From: Hofstenia miamia
Lineage: Eukaryota; Xenacoelomorpha; Acoela; Hofsteniidae
DNA: 64,000 nt
Direction: 5' to 3'
NCBI GenBank assembly: GCA_900660155.1
Contig: CABFPE010000347.1
Span: forward strand, 149,521-213,520
Position numbers and translations under genes: made by a program. Positions 1 through 9,547 of the stretch are shown here, piece by piece. The notes beneath the pieces were generated by a model. That model did not search any database, had not been told where the DNA came from, and worked only from the letters and a program-made list of their open reading frames with translations. Each line of letters begins with the position of its first letter. Within the stretch, counting starts at the first letter, position 1.

Positions 1-29
<29 letters not shown>
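1..29. repeat. (TA)n microsatellite at window edge
   Basis: Uninterrupted TA dinucleotide run, cut by the window start. Similar runs recur at 9085-9114, 9236-9269 and 37163-37201. Confidence 0.95.
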
Positions 30-34
<5 letters not shown>

Positions 35-1322
35 TTTCGTTTTTTTCTATAATTGTTAGCTGAGATGTATATTTTGATATAGATTTTACATATTGTATAC
101 ACGCACTTTCAGTGAAATTGGCAGAAAAAATTGAATCAATACATCATGCAAAATTAAGCAATATTTTTGTAAAATTTATATCATATCAATTATATTAACA
201 ATATTTATATGTTTGTTTTGGCAAAAACTACTTGTATTTGATGTTCTAACCCTAATTTTTGCAAAGTTCTTTCAGAATACTCTTTCTCAAATTTCAATTT
301 ACATATATAACGTAATTTGCATTTTTTATTAAAATTTATTGCTGTTTTGAGGTGAAATATTATGCCAGTGGTTAAAGGAGGAAATTTTTAATTGAAATTT
401 TTAAGGAATAGTAGGATATTACTATTAATTCAGTATCAATATTTCGGGCTCAGGCCGAGTATGATAAACAGATATATCATCGCTTGAATGTGGATATGAA
501 AGTTAACAATCCTGAATTACTTTAAAATTCGCTTTAATGCCTTAATATTATTTTGAGTATATGAACCCAATATGTGCCTAAAATTGTGTTTCACTGATCT
601 AGTTTGTCGATGCACAGACAGCATATTGCATTTAATTTTCTAACAGTGAGTTACTAACCTTGCAAATACAAAATAATTAAAAATTTATCTTAACATATTT
701 CAAAAACATTGTAACTGAATGGTTCATTTGTCATTGAGTACATTTAGTAAACTAATTCTGATTTTTAAACTCAATAAATATAAGTTAATAGCAATGTCTT
801 TGTTTTCTTTTGTAATTTTAGGCATAATTAGTGCTATTATAAATTACTGTACAGATCTTGGGTATATAACAGCTAAAATGCATATATGTAAAATAAAAAT
901 TTAGATGAAATAGTGTTCAGTGTATTGTTTTACATCTGAAATGTGTGACACACTGATATTCAATTTTGCCTCTATTCTTATACATAAGTTTATATATTTC
1001 GCAACATACACAGACATTATATTAATACTTACATGTAGAAATCAATAGATACAGCAAAATTGTTTAATATACATTTACTCTAGATACTAGGACGAATATT
1101 AATTAAAAATTTGCGACTGTGGTGAAGTATGATTTCTGTTCCCCACCATGAAAAGTAATTTAAATTTGTATAATCAAATCTATTACAATTTCACTACATG
1201 TTCTTTTCAGATTTTGTCATTATCTCACAATAAAATAATTTCAAATAATTTTAAAAACAACAATTTTGATCATTTTATGTTAATACAAGTACACATGTAG
1301 TCTAATTACAGTAGGAAGTTCG
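30..1322. other. AT-rich, no gene seen
   Basis: Only short chance open frames occur (for example 719-904, hydrophobic and AT-rich, without family resemblance). The part next to 1322 is the 3' flank of the minus-strand claudin-like gene. No clear polyadenylation signal was found close to its stop codon. Confidence 0.5.
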
Positions 1323-1592
1323 CTAAGTTCGTATTTTTTGTCCATAATTTTGTTGGTGTTGCTGTTTTTCTTGTGATATACAAATAATTAACATTGCAGT
1401 TGCAAGTGAAACGAGTGTGAGGACATCAGTGATCCATGCAAGATGGTGTGCCCAACCATATCTATCAAAAATGAATTGCTGGAGGAAATATCCTCTAGCT
1501 AATATTGTGCCAAGGAATGCCAAGATAGTATGACTGGTTGCTGCTCCAACAGCTATCAATGACATAAATTTATCTTCAACATCATGAATAAT
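1323..1592 (-). CDS. Claudin-like four-pass membrane protein, exon 2 (C-terminal)
   Basis: Second and last coding exon of a two-exon minus-strand gene. It begins after a TTTAG acceptor (AG complement at 1593-1594), is in phase 0 with exon 1, and adds 89 residues starting IIHDVEDKF. Two hydrophobic segments follow: one around SLIAVGAATSHTILAFLGTI, and one around LAWITDVLTLVSLATAMLII. They would be TM3 and TM4 of a tetraspan protein, with a short loop between them containing FDRYGWAHH. The tail is polar and glutamine-rich (EKQQHQQNYGQK) and probably cytosolic. The joined protein is about 196 residues, within the usual size of PMP22/claudin-superfamily proteins. The exact family is not identified. 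Confidence 0.7.
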   Translation of the reverse strand: MIHDVEDKFMSLIAVGAATSHTILAFLGTILARGYFLQQFIFDRYGWAHHLAWITDVLTLVSLATAMLIICISQEKQQHQQNYGQKIRT

Positions 1593-2202
1593 CTAAATAT
1601 TGTATCAAGGGTTCATACAATTCTACATCATTCGCCGAATAATAACATTTACACAGTAATTTTAACTCGAAGCAACTAATATAAAGGAATAGGTCCATGT
1701 GGCTTTTTAAAGAATAAAAGTGAAAAAAATTGAGAAAAATATATTATTTTTAACCTTTGCTTTGTACTCAAAGAAAAAATTAACTTTAATTTCTGCTCCT
1801 TGCAGTTGATTGAGTATAGTGAACGCATGTTCAATAAGAAGAAACTTTAAAATATAGCTGCTTGAGAACAGATGAAACATATTTTAAATGACATTGTTTT
1901 CAGTGACGCGTCTCATTATTCAACAAGCAAAATTGTAATTACGAAAATTAAGGCAGGATATTCAATATTCAGAAAGTGAAAAATATGTTTCCCTAATATG
2001 CTATTTTTTGACTTTTTAATCCATCATCAGACCGCAGGTTATTACATGTTAGTTGAAATATTTATCACGCTGATTATTTAAATATATAGGAATTATGCTT
2101 TTTACAAAATATAAAATATTTTGAAAGAGGAGTTTTCAAACTTTTAAGGGGAATCCGAAAGAAACTTTTACTAAAATTAATAATATCTAGAGTTTCACTT
2201 AC
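1593..2202 (-). other. Intron of the claudin-like gene
   Basis: 610-bp phase-0 intron. The donor reads CAA|GTAAGTG on the minus strand, close to the consensus, and the acceptor reads ATATTTAG. Exon 1 would otherwise read on into a polar, lysine-rich tail that does not fit a tetraspan protein, which supports splicing here. Confidence 0.7.
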
Positions 2203-2523
2203 TTGAGTTAATTCATTAGCACAGAGCAACATGCCTAAAATTGTTGAAAGACTGAAAAAAATTATTGATAATGCCTGCTGGAAATCAAATGCTGGATGAA
2301 GAAGCAATTTTTCTCCTCGACTGCGATCTATGTAACATAGTCCTATTGACTTAAGAGGAGAAGAAGTATTTAAGTAATATGGAAACTTCACCTGTGATTG
2401 TTTTACACTTGTGTCAATATCTAACACCCAATTTGGTGACAGAATCACAATTATCAGGAATATCGTTGTAGTGCCAGAAGAAATTGATGTGACATAAATC
2501 AACAGAAAAGACTTAAGATTCAT
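2203..2523 (-). CDS. Claudin-like four-pass membrane protein, exon 1 (N-terminal)
   Basis: 107 residues from the ATG at 2523 to the GTAAGTG donor. TM1 is about residues 7-28 (LLIYVTSISSG to FLIIVIL). It is followed by SPNWV and, later in the first extracellular loop, SIGLCY. This recalls the W...GLxxC signature of the PMP22/claudin superfamily, but only one loop cysteine is visible where true claudins have two. TM2 lies near the end of the exon (ALSIIFFSLSTILGMLL). I infer a small plasma-membrane or junctional tetraspan protein. Clarin-, LHFPL- or TMEM-type relatives are equally possible. The start is the first ATG of the frame, and an upstream non-coding exon cannot be excluded. Confidence 0.65.
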
Positions 2524-4094
2524 TACGAAAGCATAATATATTTTTAGTTATTAAAATTATACATATTTCTAAATATTAAACACATTGAATGAAATTTTAT
2601 TGAACTATTTTGAAAGAATTCCAAAACCAAACCCAAGCAAACCATTTCCCCATATGTGAACCAGACATATAATCATGGCAAACTTCATAACCCGATGCAG
2701 ATGGTTTTTTGAAAGTGTGACAGGTTGGATGCGCTACTTTCTTCCAAATAAACTATAAAACTTTCAGTGATGGTTTTTATGAAACAGCTTAAAAATTTAT
2801 TACAGGAGTAGAATTGTAAAAACTATCTTCACGACTTCACCGCACTTCTATTTATACTTAATGGGATCCATTAAATGTATCTATATGGTGACTTTCATTT
2901 TTAAAATAAAGAATAGAATTTTTAGTTTTCAGTGAAACTTTATTGTGTTTATTGCTTAGATATATAGACAGTAAGAACTCTTATTTACAGGATTTCTTCC
3001 ACTCTGAGATAGAGATTTTCCAAAAATTGAGGTTCAAGCAAGGCCCAACCCATATAAATTAATGACAATTTGCCCCCTTTAGGCCTATATCTATGCTTAT
3101 AAAAAACAACAAAAATTCTGCAAAATTTTGGGTTTGCTGCACCAAAATTGAAGTTCACAAGTTTGCATTTTGAAGAATTTATGATGCTAATGTAAAACTT
3201 TAAAGAGTAATTTATTTTTTTCAACACTGCATTTGCGTTTGTTTTTCGCGCACTGTTGCACAAATTTTTTGGCTCATCCTTTCAAATCCGCGCAAACCAG
3301 TGGCGTAGCGTATGCCAAATTGCTTAGTGTGTGGTAGGAAAAAAAACTCGATATTTCGGTTCAAAATGTGATATCTGAAGTAAAACATATGCATATGATA
3401 ATTGCAATTTACAAGCCAATAATAGAAATATTAATACATATTTAAACGAATATATGAAGGGGTGGGTTCCCGTCCCACCCGAAAATACCACTTCACAGCC
3501 GGCTTTCTCGATTAAATATGTATTGCTTTTACTATATATATATATTCAATTAATGAGTGGAACCCAGCATTTAAAAATGCTTTGCATAAAGGAATTGAGA
3601 TTTTCAACTTATTTCATATTATTCGCAAATACAGCAAAAAATTTTAAAGACAAAGTGTAACAATAACGGAGGTAATCCCTTACACATGAGAGATCATTTA
3701 GTGCACTTTGGACTACAATTATTTTATAAATTATGAATATGTACTTCTAAAGGTGATAAATGATCATTGGTATATTTGGCGATAAGGACAAAAAATCGAA
3801 AAAGTTAGCTTTGCTCAGATTTTAAAGCATATATAATTGTAATATATTTGAATTATCAGAACAATTGAAAAAACTGGGGTGTTTTTCTCAAAGGTTAGAA
3901 ATTGATTCGGTGTGTGACACATATAATTTGAAATTCAATATTTCGATTTGCAAAAATGTATGTGTAGTATTTCTATAAATTGACGCTGTATATTAACAGC
4001 ACGATAAATATGTTGATTTTTAAGATTTCGATCGATTTTTAGAAATTCTTCGATTTAACATTTTGACATCAATTTTTTCTCAATTCTTTTTACA
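2524..4094. other. No gene seen; one hAT-like terminal motif
   Basis: AT-rich flank with short chance frames only. At 3298 the sequence CAGTGGCGTAGCGTATGCC resembles the CAGTGGCG-type ends of some hAT elements. No matching opposite end was found nearby, so no element is called. Confidence 0.45.
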
Positions 4095-4478
4095 AGGTTG
4101 CCATTTTCAAAAAATAGGGTGCTTCGAATCCTATTTAAGACAATGTTGAAATTATTTAACATGCTTTTTGCTATATTTTTAGTGTTTTGTTGTCAAATTC
4201 ATTAAGAATTTCTTATAATTCTTGGAAAATGATTTTTAGGATTTGTGTATTCGTACTTTCATAACCAACTTTCCAACGAAAATATTAAAAACTTGCGTTT
4301 TATTTACTTGCATTTAAACGAAAAATGAATATTGATAAAATTAACATAATTCAAGGTTTGCTACTATAGCTGTTTTCAGTAAAATTTTAGTACTGGGATG
4401 GAATTTTTTCTAAAAGCAAAAAAGCATTGTTTTAAATATTTAACCGTAATTTTTAAATACACTTTTTCGCCAAATCTG
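4095..4478 (+). mobile_element. hAT-like MITE, copy A
   Basis: A 384-bp non-coding block that aligns by eye over its whole length with 45815-46188. Shared stretches include CGTACTTTCATAAC, CAAACGAAAAATGAAT or a close variant, and AAAAGCAAAAAA followed by CATTGTTTTAAA. The left end is AGGTTGCCATTTT. The right end, CGCCAAATCTG, is an imperfect inverted match (consensus AGGGYTGGCA). Flanks TTTTACAA and TCTTTCAA match at 6 of 8 bases, as expected of an old 8-bp hAT duplication. It has no coding capacity. Confidence 0.65.
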
Positions 4479-5608
4479 TCTTTCAAACAAATTAAATAAG
4501 ACAGTAACTTTAAAATTAAAAATAGCCACAGTCACAATGTGACATCATAAAAAATAGTATGCAACAGATGATATTCTGTTTACTACACAAACAATGTAAT
4601 GTCACCTTGTCACGGTATGACTAAAAATCAATCGAAATTACTTCAATTTTCTCAATGATTTTGATATTTTTCGATTTCTAGTTCTGAATCGATTCAAAAT
4701 TTCAATTTTAGAAAAAACTGTCTTTCCCAGCAAATGATAAATTTTATTAAATACGTTAAAAGAAGTGATAAAATATTCATGAAATGAAGAAATTGATCAA
4801 ATTAAAGCCTGGTAGAGGCGTGTATAAAGCGGGAAACAGGTTCCAGTTAAAAAAAAATTGCTAAAAGTATTTAGTCATTTAAAGCAAATATTCATAACTT
4901 ACCTCAAACTGCTCAGTTGCTTAAAATTATATGCTAACTAAATCTGTAGATTGCATATCATCACACACACATTAAGCGAATGCTTTACTTCATTGTCATT
5001 GGGGCTCTGTTTCCAAGGCAACCTGTGGAAATTATATATTAATTGCTACCCTCGTTGTGGAAATTGAACTGGAATGTGGTTTTAATAGTGCATTTGGTTC
5101 TCGCCTGGCTAATTTCTCTTTAGTATATGCAGTGATTCCAAATTTAGAATATAGTGATTGGTTAAAAACTGTCACATTTTGGTAGTATCGCATGTCTAAC
5201 CACCTGAGAGAATTAGCGATGTAACGATCATGCGTCACTAATTATCTCGAGGGGCAAGACTTGCAATGCTTTCAAATGTGACAGATCAAATTTTAAACTA
5301 TCACTAGTGCAACCATGGGCGAGGGCGGATACAGAGGGTTCAAAGATTTGGTAGTTGTTAAATGTATTTCTTTGAACTTTTACGCTCTAGATCCTGAGTT
5401 AAATTTCAGACCCAGTAAAACCAAAGCAAGCGAAACTTCAGCAAACATTGTACGTGCTACGTTCGCGAAAAATAGACCTAGTTTGACCAATGACGCTCAA
5501 GATCATGAGATTTTTTAATAAAAAAAGATATTGATCTCTAGAATTTAGCTAACAGAACGCTCATAATTCACAATTAATTAAAACATTAAAAAACAGCTAA
5601 TGCTGCCA
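4479..5608. other. No gene seen
   Basis: AT-rich. Short frames at 5032-5238 (minus) and 5315-5518 (plus) are slightly less AT-rich than their surroundings but resemble no family I know and have no convincing splice context. Confidence 0.4.
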
Positions 5609-6303
5609 AATAAATAATATCGACATTTCTGGTTATCATCACGAAAAATAGGCCTAATTTGAAATATATTGCTATTTTTCCAAAGCTTGTATCCATATTG
5701 TCATGTATCTTCACTAGAAAACAAAATAATAAATCAAAGCTATAATAAATTTATATTTTTCAAAGACTGCTTAAAGAAATCATAATTGTTCTTAAAAACG
5801 CGTCTGATGCCTTCTTCTATTGAACTTTTTATGCGTCCTTCGCCAATTTATTTGATCGAATAGCATCTAAAATATTGCATATTAACAATCAAGCAAAGCT
5901 TATTTTCATGTATATATACCCTATCAATTGACTAGCATGACTATCATATTTCACTAAATCCTTTTAGACAGCACAGGTGCTTGTAAATTCTAATTTCTAA
6001 TAAATAATATCACATTTCTGTTTTTCATCACTTAATGTGCATTAGTTGAAAAACTAGAAAACAAAATAATATATCAAAACTACATCCAATTTATATTTTT
6101 CAAAGATCGCTTAAATAAATCATAATTGTTCTTAAAAACGCGTCTGATGCCTTCTTCTATTGAACTTTTTATGCGTCCTTCGCCAATTTATTTGATCGAA
6201 TAGCATCTAAAATAATGCATATTAAAACTCAAGCAAAGCTTATTTTCATTTATATATATATACCCTATCAATAGACAACAATAACTATCATATTTCACTA
6301 AAT
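5609..6303. repeat. Tandem duplication, two copies of about 0.3-0.35 kb
   Basis: Copy 1 (5609-5959) and copy 2 (6000-6303) share long near-identical stretches, including CGTCTGATGCCTTCTTCTAT (at 5801 and 6141, 340 bp apart) and the following CGCCAATTTATTTGATCGAA. Copy 2 lacks about 50 bp of the left part of copy 1. Neither copy is coding and neither matches another element in the window. Confidence 0.9.
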
Positions 6304-8119
6304 AGTCAAATAAAAAAATATAATGGCATTAATAAAAATTAATAAAGTCTATAAAGTTGTAAGCAATCAAAAAAATTATTCTAAATACTAAAATTAGTCA
6401 CAAAAAGTTTACTCCGAAAAAATCCAATGAATAATATCACGGATTTTTAAAAATTTCACATTTTTGTCACATCAAAAGCTAATTGTTTAAGTTCAAATCC
6501 CAACATTTTCTAATATTTTGATATAGTATTCCTAAATTTGGCAACAATGTACCCTTATTGGAATGAGCTTGTGGACGAAATTTCAGGGTCACAAATTTAG
6601 CACATCTAAAAGTAGAGAAAATGATCAACAAGAAATTTTTGGTCACAGTATATACAAGCATGTAACTTTACAAGAACTCTCAAATTTAATATAGCGAAAT
6701 ATATATCCGTGAAAATAGGTAGAAAAATGGAATCTTTAAATTGGATTTTTTCTGTTTTGCCCCCAGACCCAAAACAAAATTCGCATGCAAAATCTTGGGT
6801 GAGGAACACACTCACACTCATGGTCCTTCAACAACTATCGCGAATGTCTTCACCACCTTTGAATGAAAGCTTTTTAGCCTAAAAATACGTAATCTGAAAA
6901 CTTAATAAACTGAAAGTATATAAATCTTCAATAATAACAATTTTGATTTAGAATTTATAATTTATAGAAGAAATTGAATAATGAAATGTGAATAAAGATC
7001 CATTTACAGGGAAATTTGATAGTTGGGGTTCATTCTTTATTCGACTGAGCAGGGACGAATACGACGCAGCATTCAATCGTAGAATCATTGATTTGTTATC
7101 CAAAGAGCACCCTTCGGAAAAAGAGGATTCGCCAATTCTCTGTAAAATGATGTTCTGTATTTTTTTATTTCCATCAATTCCTTCCAAATTGAATGAGTTG
7201 CCTTTCCTAAAAACAATAATAATCTAAATCATACAAAAAATTCCTAATTTCTGGACACATTTTATTCGAAAATTTTCTTAAAAACATGTGTAAAAATATT
7301 TCAAAATGCAATAATATTTACAATATTGCGTTTTAAGTTTCTTAATAAACATTGGTTGGAATTTTTATTATTTATTGCTAAAATTAACATATCAACGATA
7401 TTTAGCACTAATTTTTCGATTAACCATATTTTTTGGACAAAGTAGCCCCGATTTTCGGACAACTACATAAGGAAAATATCATGACAAAAACATATGTACC
7501 GATGTTTTGGAAGATGTCAACATATGGGCGATAATGATTCCATCTAAATGGTTATTGATTAATGAGTGGTCAAAACTAAATCATGATCAGACAGACAACG
7601 TATTGCTAGTGAAACTAAAAGATAATTGTGATAAATTCTGTCAGGAAGCTTTTGAAATGCATATAGGCCAATGTAAAGCAGAATAAGACGGTATTCTGTG
7701 GATTTAAAGAAGTGAGCATTTGATAAATCATATAAACTCGCAAGTTATGCATTTGTTTGATTCCAAAAAACATTGAGAAATTTCTTGTATTTTTTGAGGA
7801 GGCTGGCGATATGCAGTGCAACTTATATAACCTTATTCAATATAAATAACCAAATTTAAAAATAAACTTTAACAATATTCCAGATTTTTTTGAACTGTAC
7901 ATGAACATCAAATACGTAGTCACTAATCACTAAGGCTACAATTATAAAATTTCCAATTATTAGGTTTAAAAGTTCATTCAAGCGTTTTTTGTTGTTCTAT
8001 TTCGGCAAAATAAAATTATATTTATGTAACGCAAGGCGGAATGTCGCAAAAAGGTAGGAAACAGGCTGAATGAGTTTAAAATTATTATGAATAAGTATTA
8101 TTTTAGTTTGTTTAGTATT
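6304..8119. other. Mostly featureless AT-rich DNA
   Basis: Apart from the exon candidate at 7010-7141 I see no gene, repeat or transposon signature. Other open frames here are short, AT-driven and overlap each other on both strands. Confidence 0.4.
7010..7141 (+). CDS. Possible internal exon, unknown protein
   Basis: A 132-bp open stretch, visibly less AT-rich than its flanks, that follows CATTTACAG (acceptor-like) and is followed by GTAAAA (weak donor). It would encode a charged peptide beginning KFDSWGSFFIRLSRDEYDAA and containing IIDLLSKEHPSEKEDSP. I recognise no family. It is not part of any known S2P N-terminus, although it lies upstream of that gene on the same strand. The antisense frame is also open, so chance is a real alternative. 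Confidence 0.25.
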
Positions 8120-9080
8120 ATTCAATTAGTATCATGAAAACTAACCTTTAACCACGAAAAAAGCAGCATTTTTATCAAACCAAGGCAGCAAAGTTGCATG
8201 TAGTCTAGTGGAAAGTCGTTTACCCAATCCAAATATGGTAATTGCATCAAATTGCGTCTTACAAAAGTGATCATCGGATTGAGACTGTAAGGGAAAAGAT
8301 TTATCACTTTGTCCAAATGTCGTGTTACCATCGTGATATTCACCTTTTTCGTCGCAATAAGGCCAGGAGTAGTACCCAGAATGAATAAAAGTACTCTTAA
8401 TAAATGCACGTGAAATTTGAACCTCTTGAAGAAGTTCTCTGAGAAAACAATTAATGTTGCGTTTACTTTTTCCATAAAATAAACAGTACTCTTAATAAAT
8501 GCACGTGCGGGACTATCTGCACAAACATATGAAGTTCGAACCAAGCTTTGAACCTCTTGGAGAAGTTCACAGAGAAAACAATTAATGTCGGGTTTACCTT
8601 TTCCATAAAATATAGCAATACCAAATACATTTTTGAATCACTAAATTTGCCAAGAATAGGCCACATGTTTGTATTTGATGATTTAAAGATTGGAAGCCCA
8701 TCAATATAAAGTTTTAAAGAAGCTTTGCTTTCATTAAACAAGTTAGATAATAAATGTACAACCCTTTGAGATTGGGAGTCTTTGTTCGTAACAAGCCTTT
8801 ATGAGATAAGGGCAAATGCGGAGAACAAGGATGAATAATTTTAAGAAGCTCTGTCAAAGCATTATTGGTAATATTGTTCCTCAATGCCCAATTTGTTAAT
8901 TCTTCACGCCATATGACAGAATCGTTTGTATCTTCATCTTCATTTTCAATGTATGTATCGTTGTGGATGAAGCTTCACATAAGGATTGGTTTCATCAGAA
9001 GACAGTTCATAGTTAATTGCACTAACAAATGCAGCAGCAGATTTGTTGATTAAGTGACGACTTTTTCTTTTCATTTCAAC
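8120..9080 (-). pseudogene. Decayed DNA-transposon protein (IDGLPIFKS type)
   Basis: Minus-strand fragments of one transposase-like protein run from MKRKSRHLINKSAAAF (about 9077), through LKLYIDGLPIFKSS and WPILGKFSD (about 8715-8640), DSPARAFIK (about 8510) and FPLDYMQLCCLGLIKMLLF (about 8210-8160). The order and the motifs IDGLPIFKS, DAPARAFIK and FPLDYMHLVCLG belong to a repetitive protein family seen in many invertebrates. I associate it loosely with TNP2/CACTA-like transposons, but the superfamily is uncertain. The copy has several stops and frameshifts, plus an internal duplication (8392-8480 and 8487-8611). No terminal repeats were identified. Confidence 0.6.
8392..8611. repeat. Internal tandem duplication in the decayed transposon
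   Basis: Two adjacent copies begin TACTCTTAATAAATGCACGTG and end TTTTCCATAAAAT: 8392-8480 (89 bp) and 8487-8611 (125 bp). The longer one keeps about 36 bp lost from the shorter. The duplicated segment encodes the region around ARAFIK on the minus strand. Confidence 0.85.
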
Positions 9081-9081
9081 T

Positions 9082-9084
<3 letters not shown>

Positions 9085-9114
<30 letters not shown>
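9085..9114. repeat. (AT)n microsatellite
   Basis: AT dinucleotide run just upstream of the first visible S2P exon. A second run lies at 9236-9269. Confidence 0.95.
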
Positions 9115-9117
<3 letters not shown>

Positions 9118-9232
9118 ATATATTTAAAAAAAACTTACTAAATATCATTACTGCTTACAAGTATAACATAAAATATATTTTATTTTTCTGTTTTTTTTTA
9201 ATATGAGGACAGAGTTGTATTTCGAAATTTCA

Positions 9233-9235
<3 letters not shown>

Positions 9236-9269
<34 letters not shown>
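9236..9269. repeat. (TA)n microsatellite
   Basis: TA dinucleotide run ending about 55 bp before the S2P acceptor at 9324. Confidence 0.95.
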
Positions 9270-9273
<4 letters not shown>

Positions 9274-9324
9274 TAATTTTGTTATTCCTATATCTATTAA
9301 CTTTTTGTAAACCATTATATTTAG

Positions 9325-9547
9325 GCTGGTCACATGATGGCGGCTGTGTGTGAGAATGTTAGTGTCAATGGTTATGGGTTATTTATAATAGGCATCTATC
9401 CAGGAGCTTATGTTGATCTATCTACTGATCAACTATTTAGCATATCGCCATGGAAACAACTGACTATCTATTGTGCTGGTGTGTGGCATAATTTCATTAC
9501 GACTTGTATTGCTTCTGCGATACTATTCGTGGTTCCGTACATGCTAG
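9325..9547 (+). CDS. MBTPS2: Site-2 protease (S2P), exon with second half of the HExxH zinc site
   Basis: S2P is a multi-pass zinc metalloprotease of the Golgi membrane. It cuts SREBP and ATF6 within the membrane after site-1 cleavage. This exon starts in phase 0 after ATATTTAG and reads AGHMMAAVCENVSVNGYG. By alignment with animal S2P the previous exon should end in His-Glu, giving HEAGH as the HExxH zinc site. It continues with FIIGIYPGAYVDLSTDQL, matching IYPGAFVDL of vertebrate S2P, then PWKQLTIYCAGVWHNF, matching LRIFCAGIWHNF, and a membrane helix (CIASAILFVVPYML). It ends in phase 1 at CTAG|GTAATT. Exons for the N-terminal membrane segments and the HE half are not found upstream in this window. 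Confidence 0.93.

Noticed and set aside
719-904. Membrane-like ORF preceded by a TTTTAG acceptor as a possible S2P N-terminal exon
   Set aside because: The peptide does not align with any S2P N-terminal segment and does not end in His-Glu before a donor.
3298-3316. CAGTGGCGTAGC left terminus of a hAT element
   Set aside because: No matching right end or target duplication found downstream.
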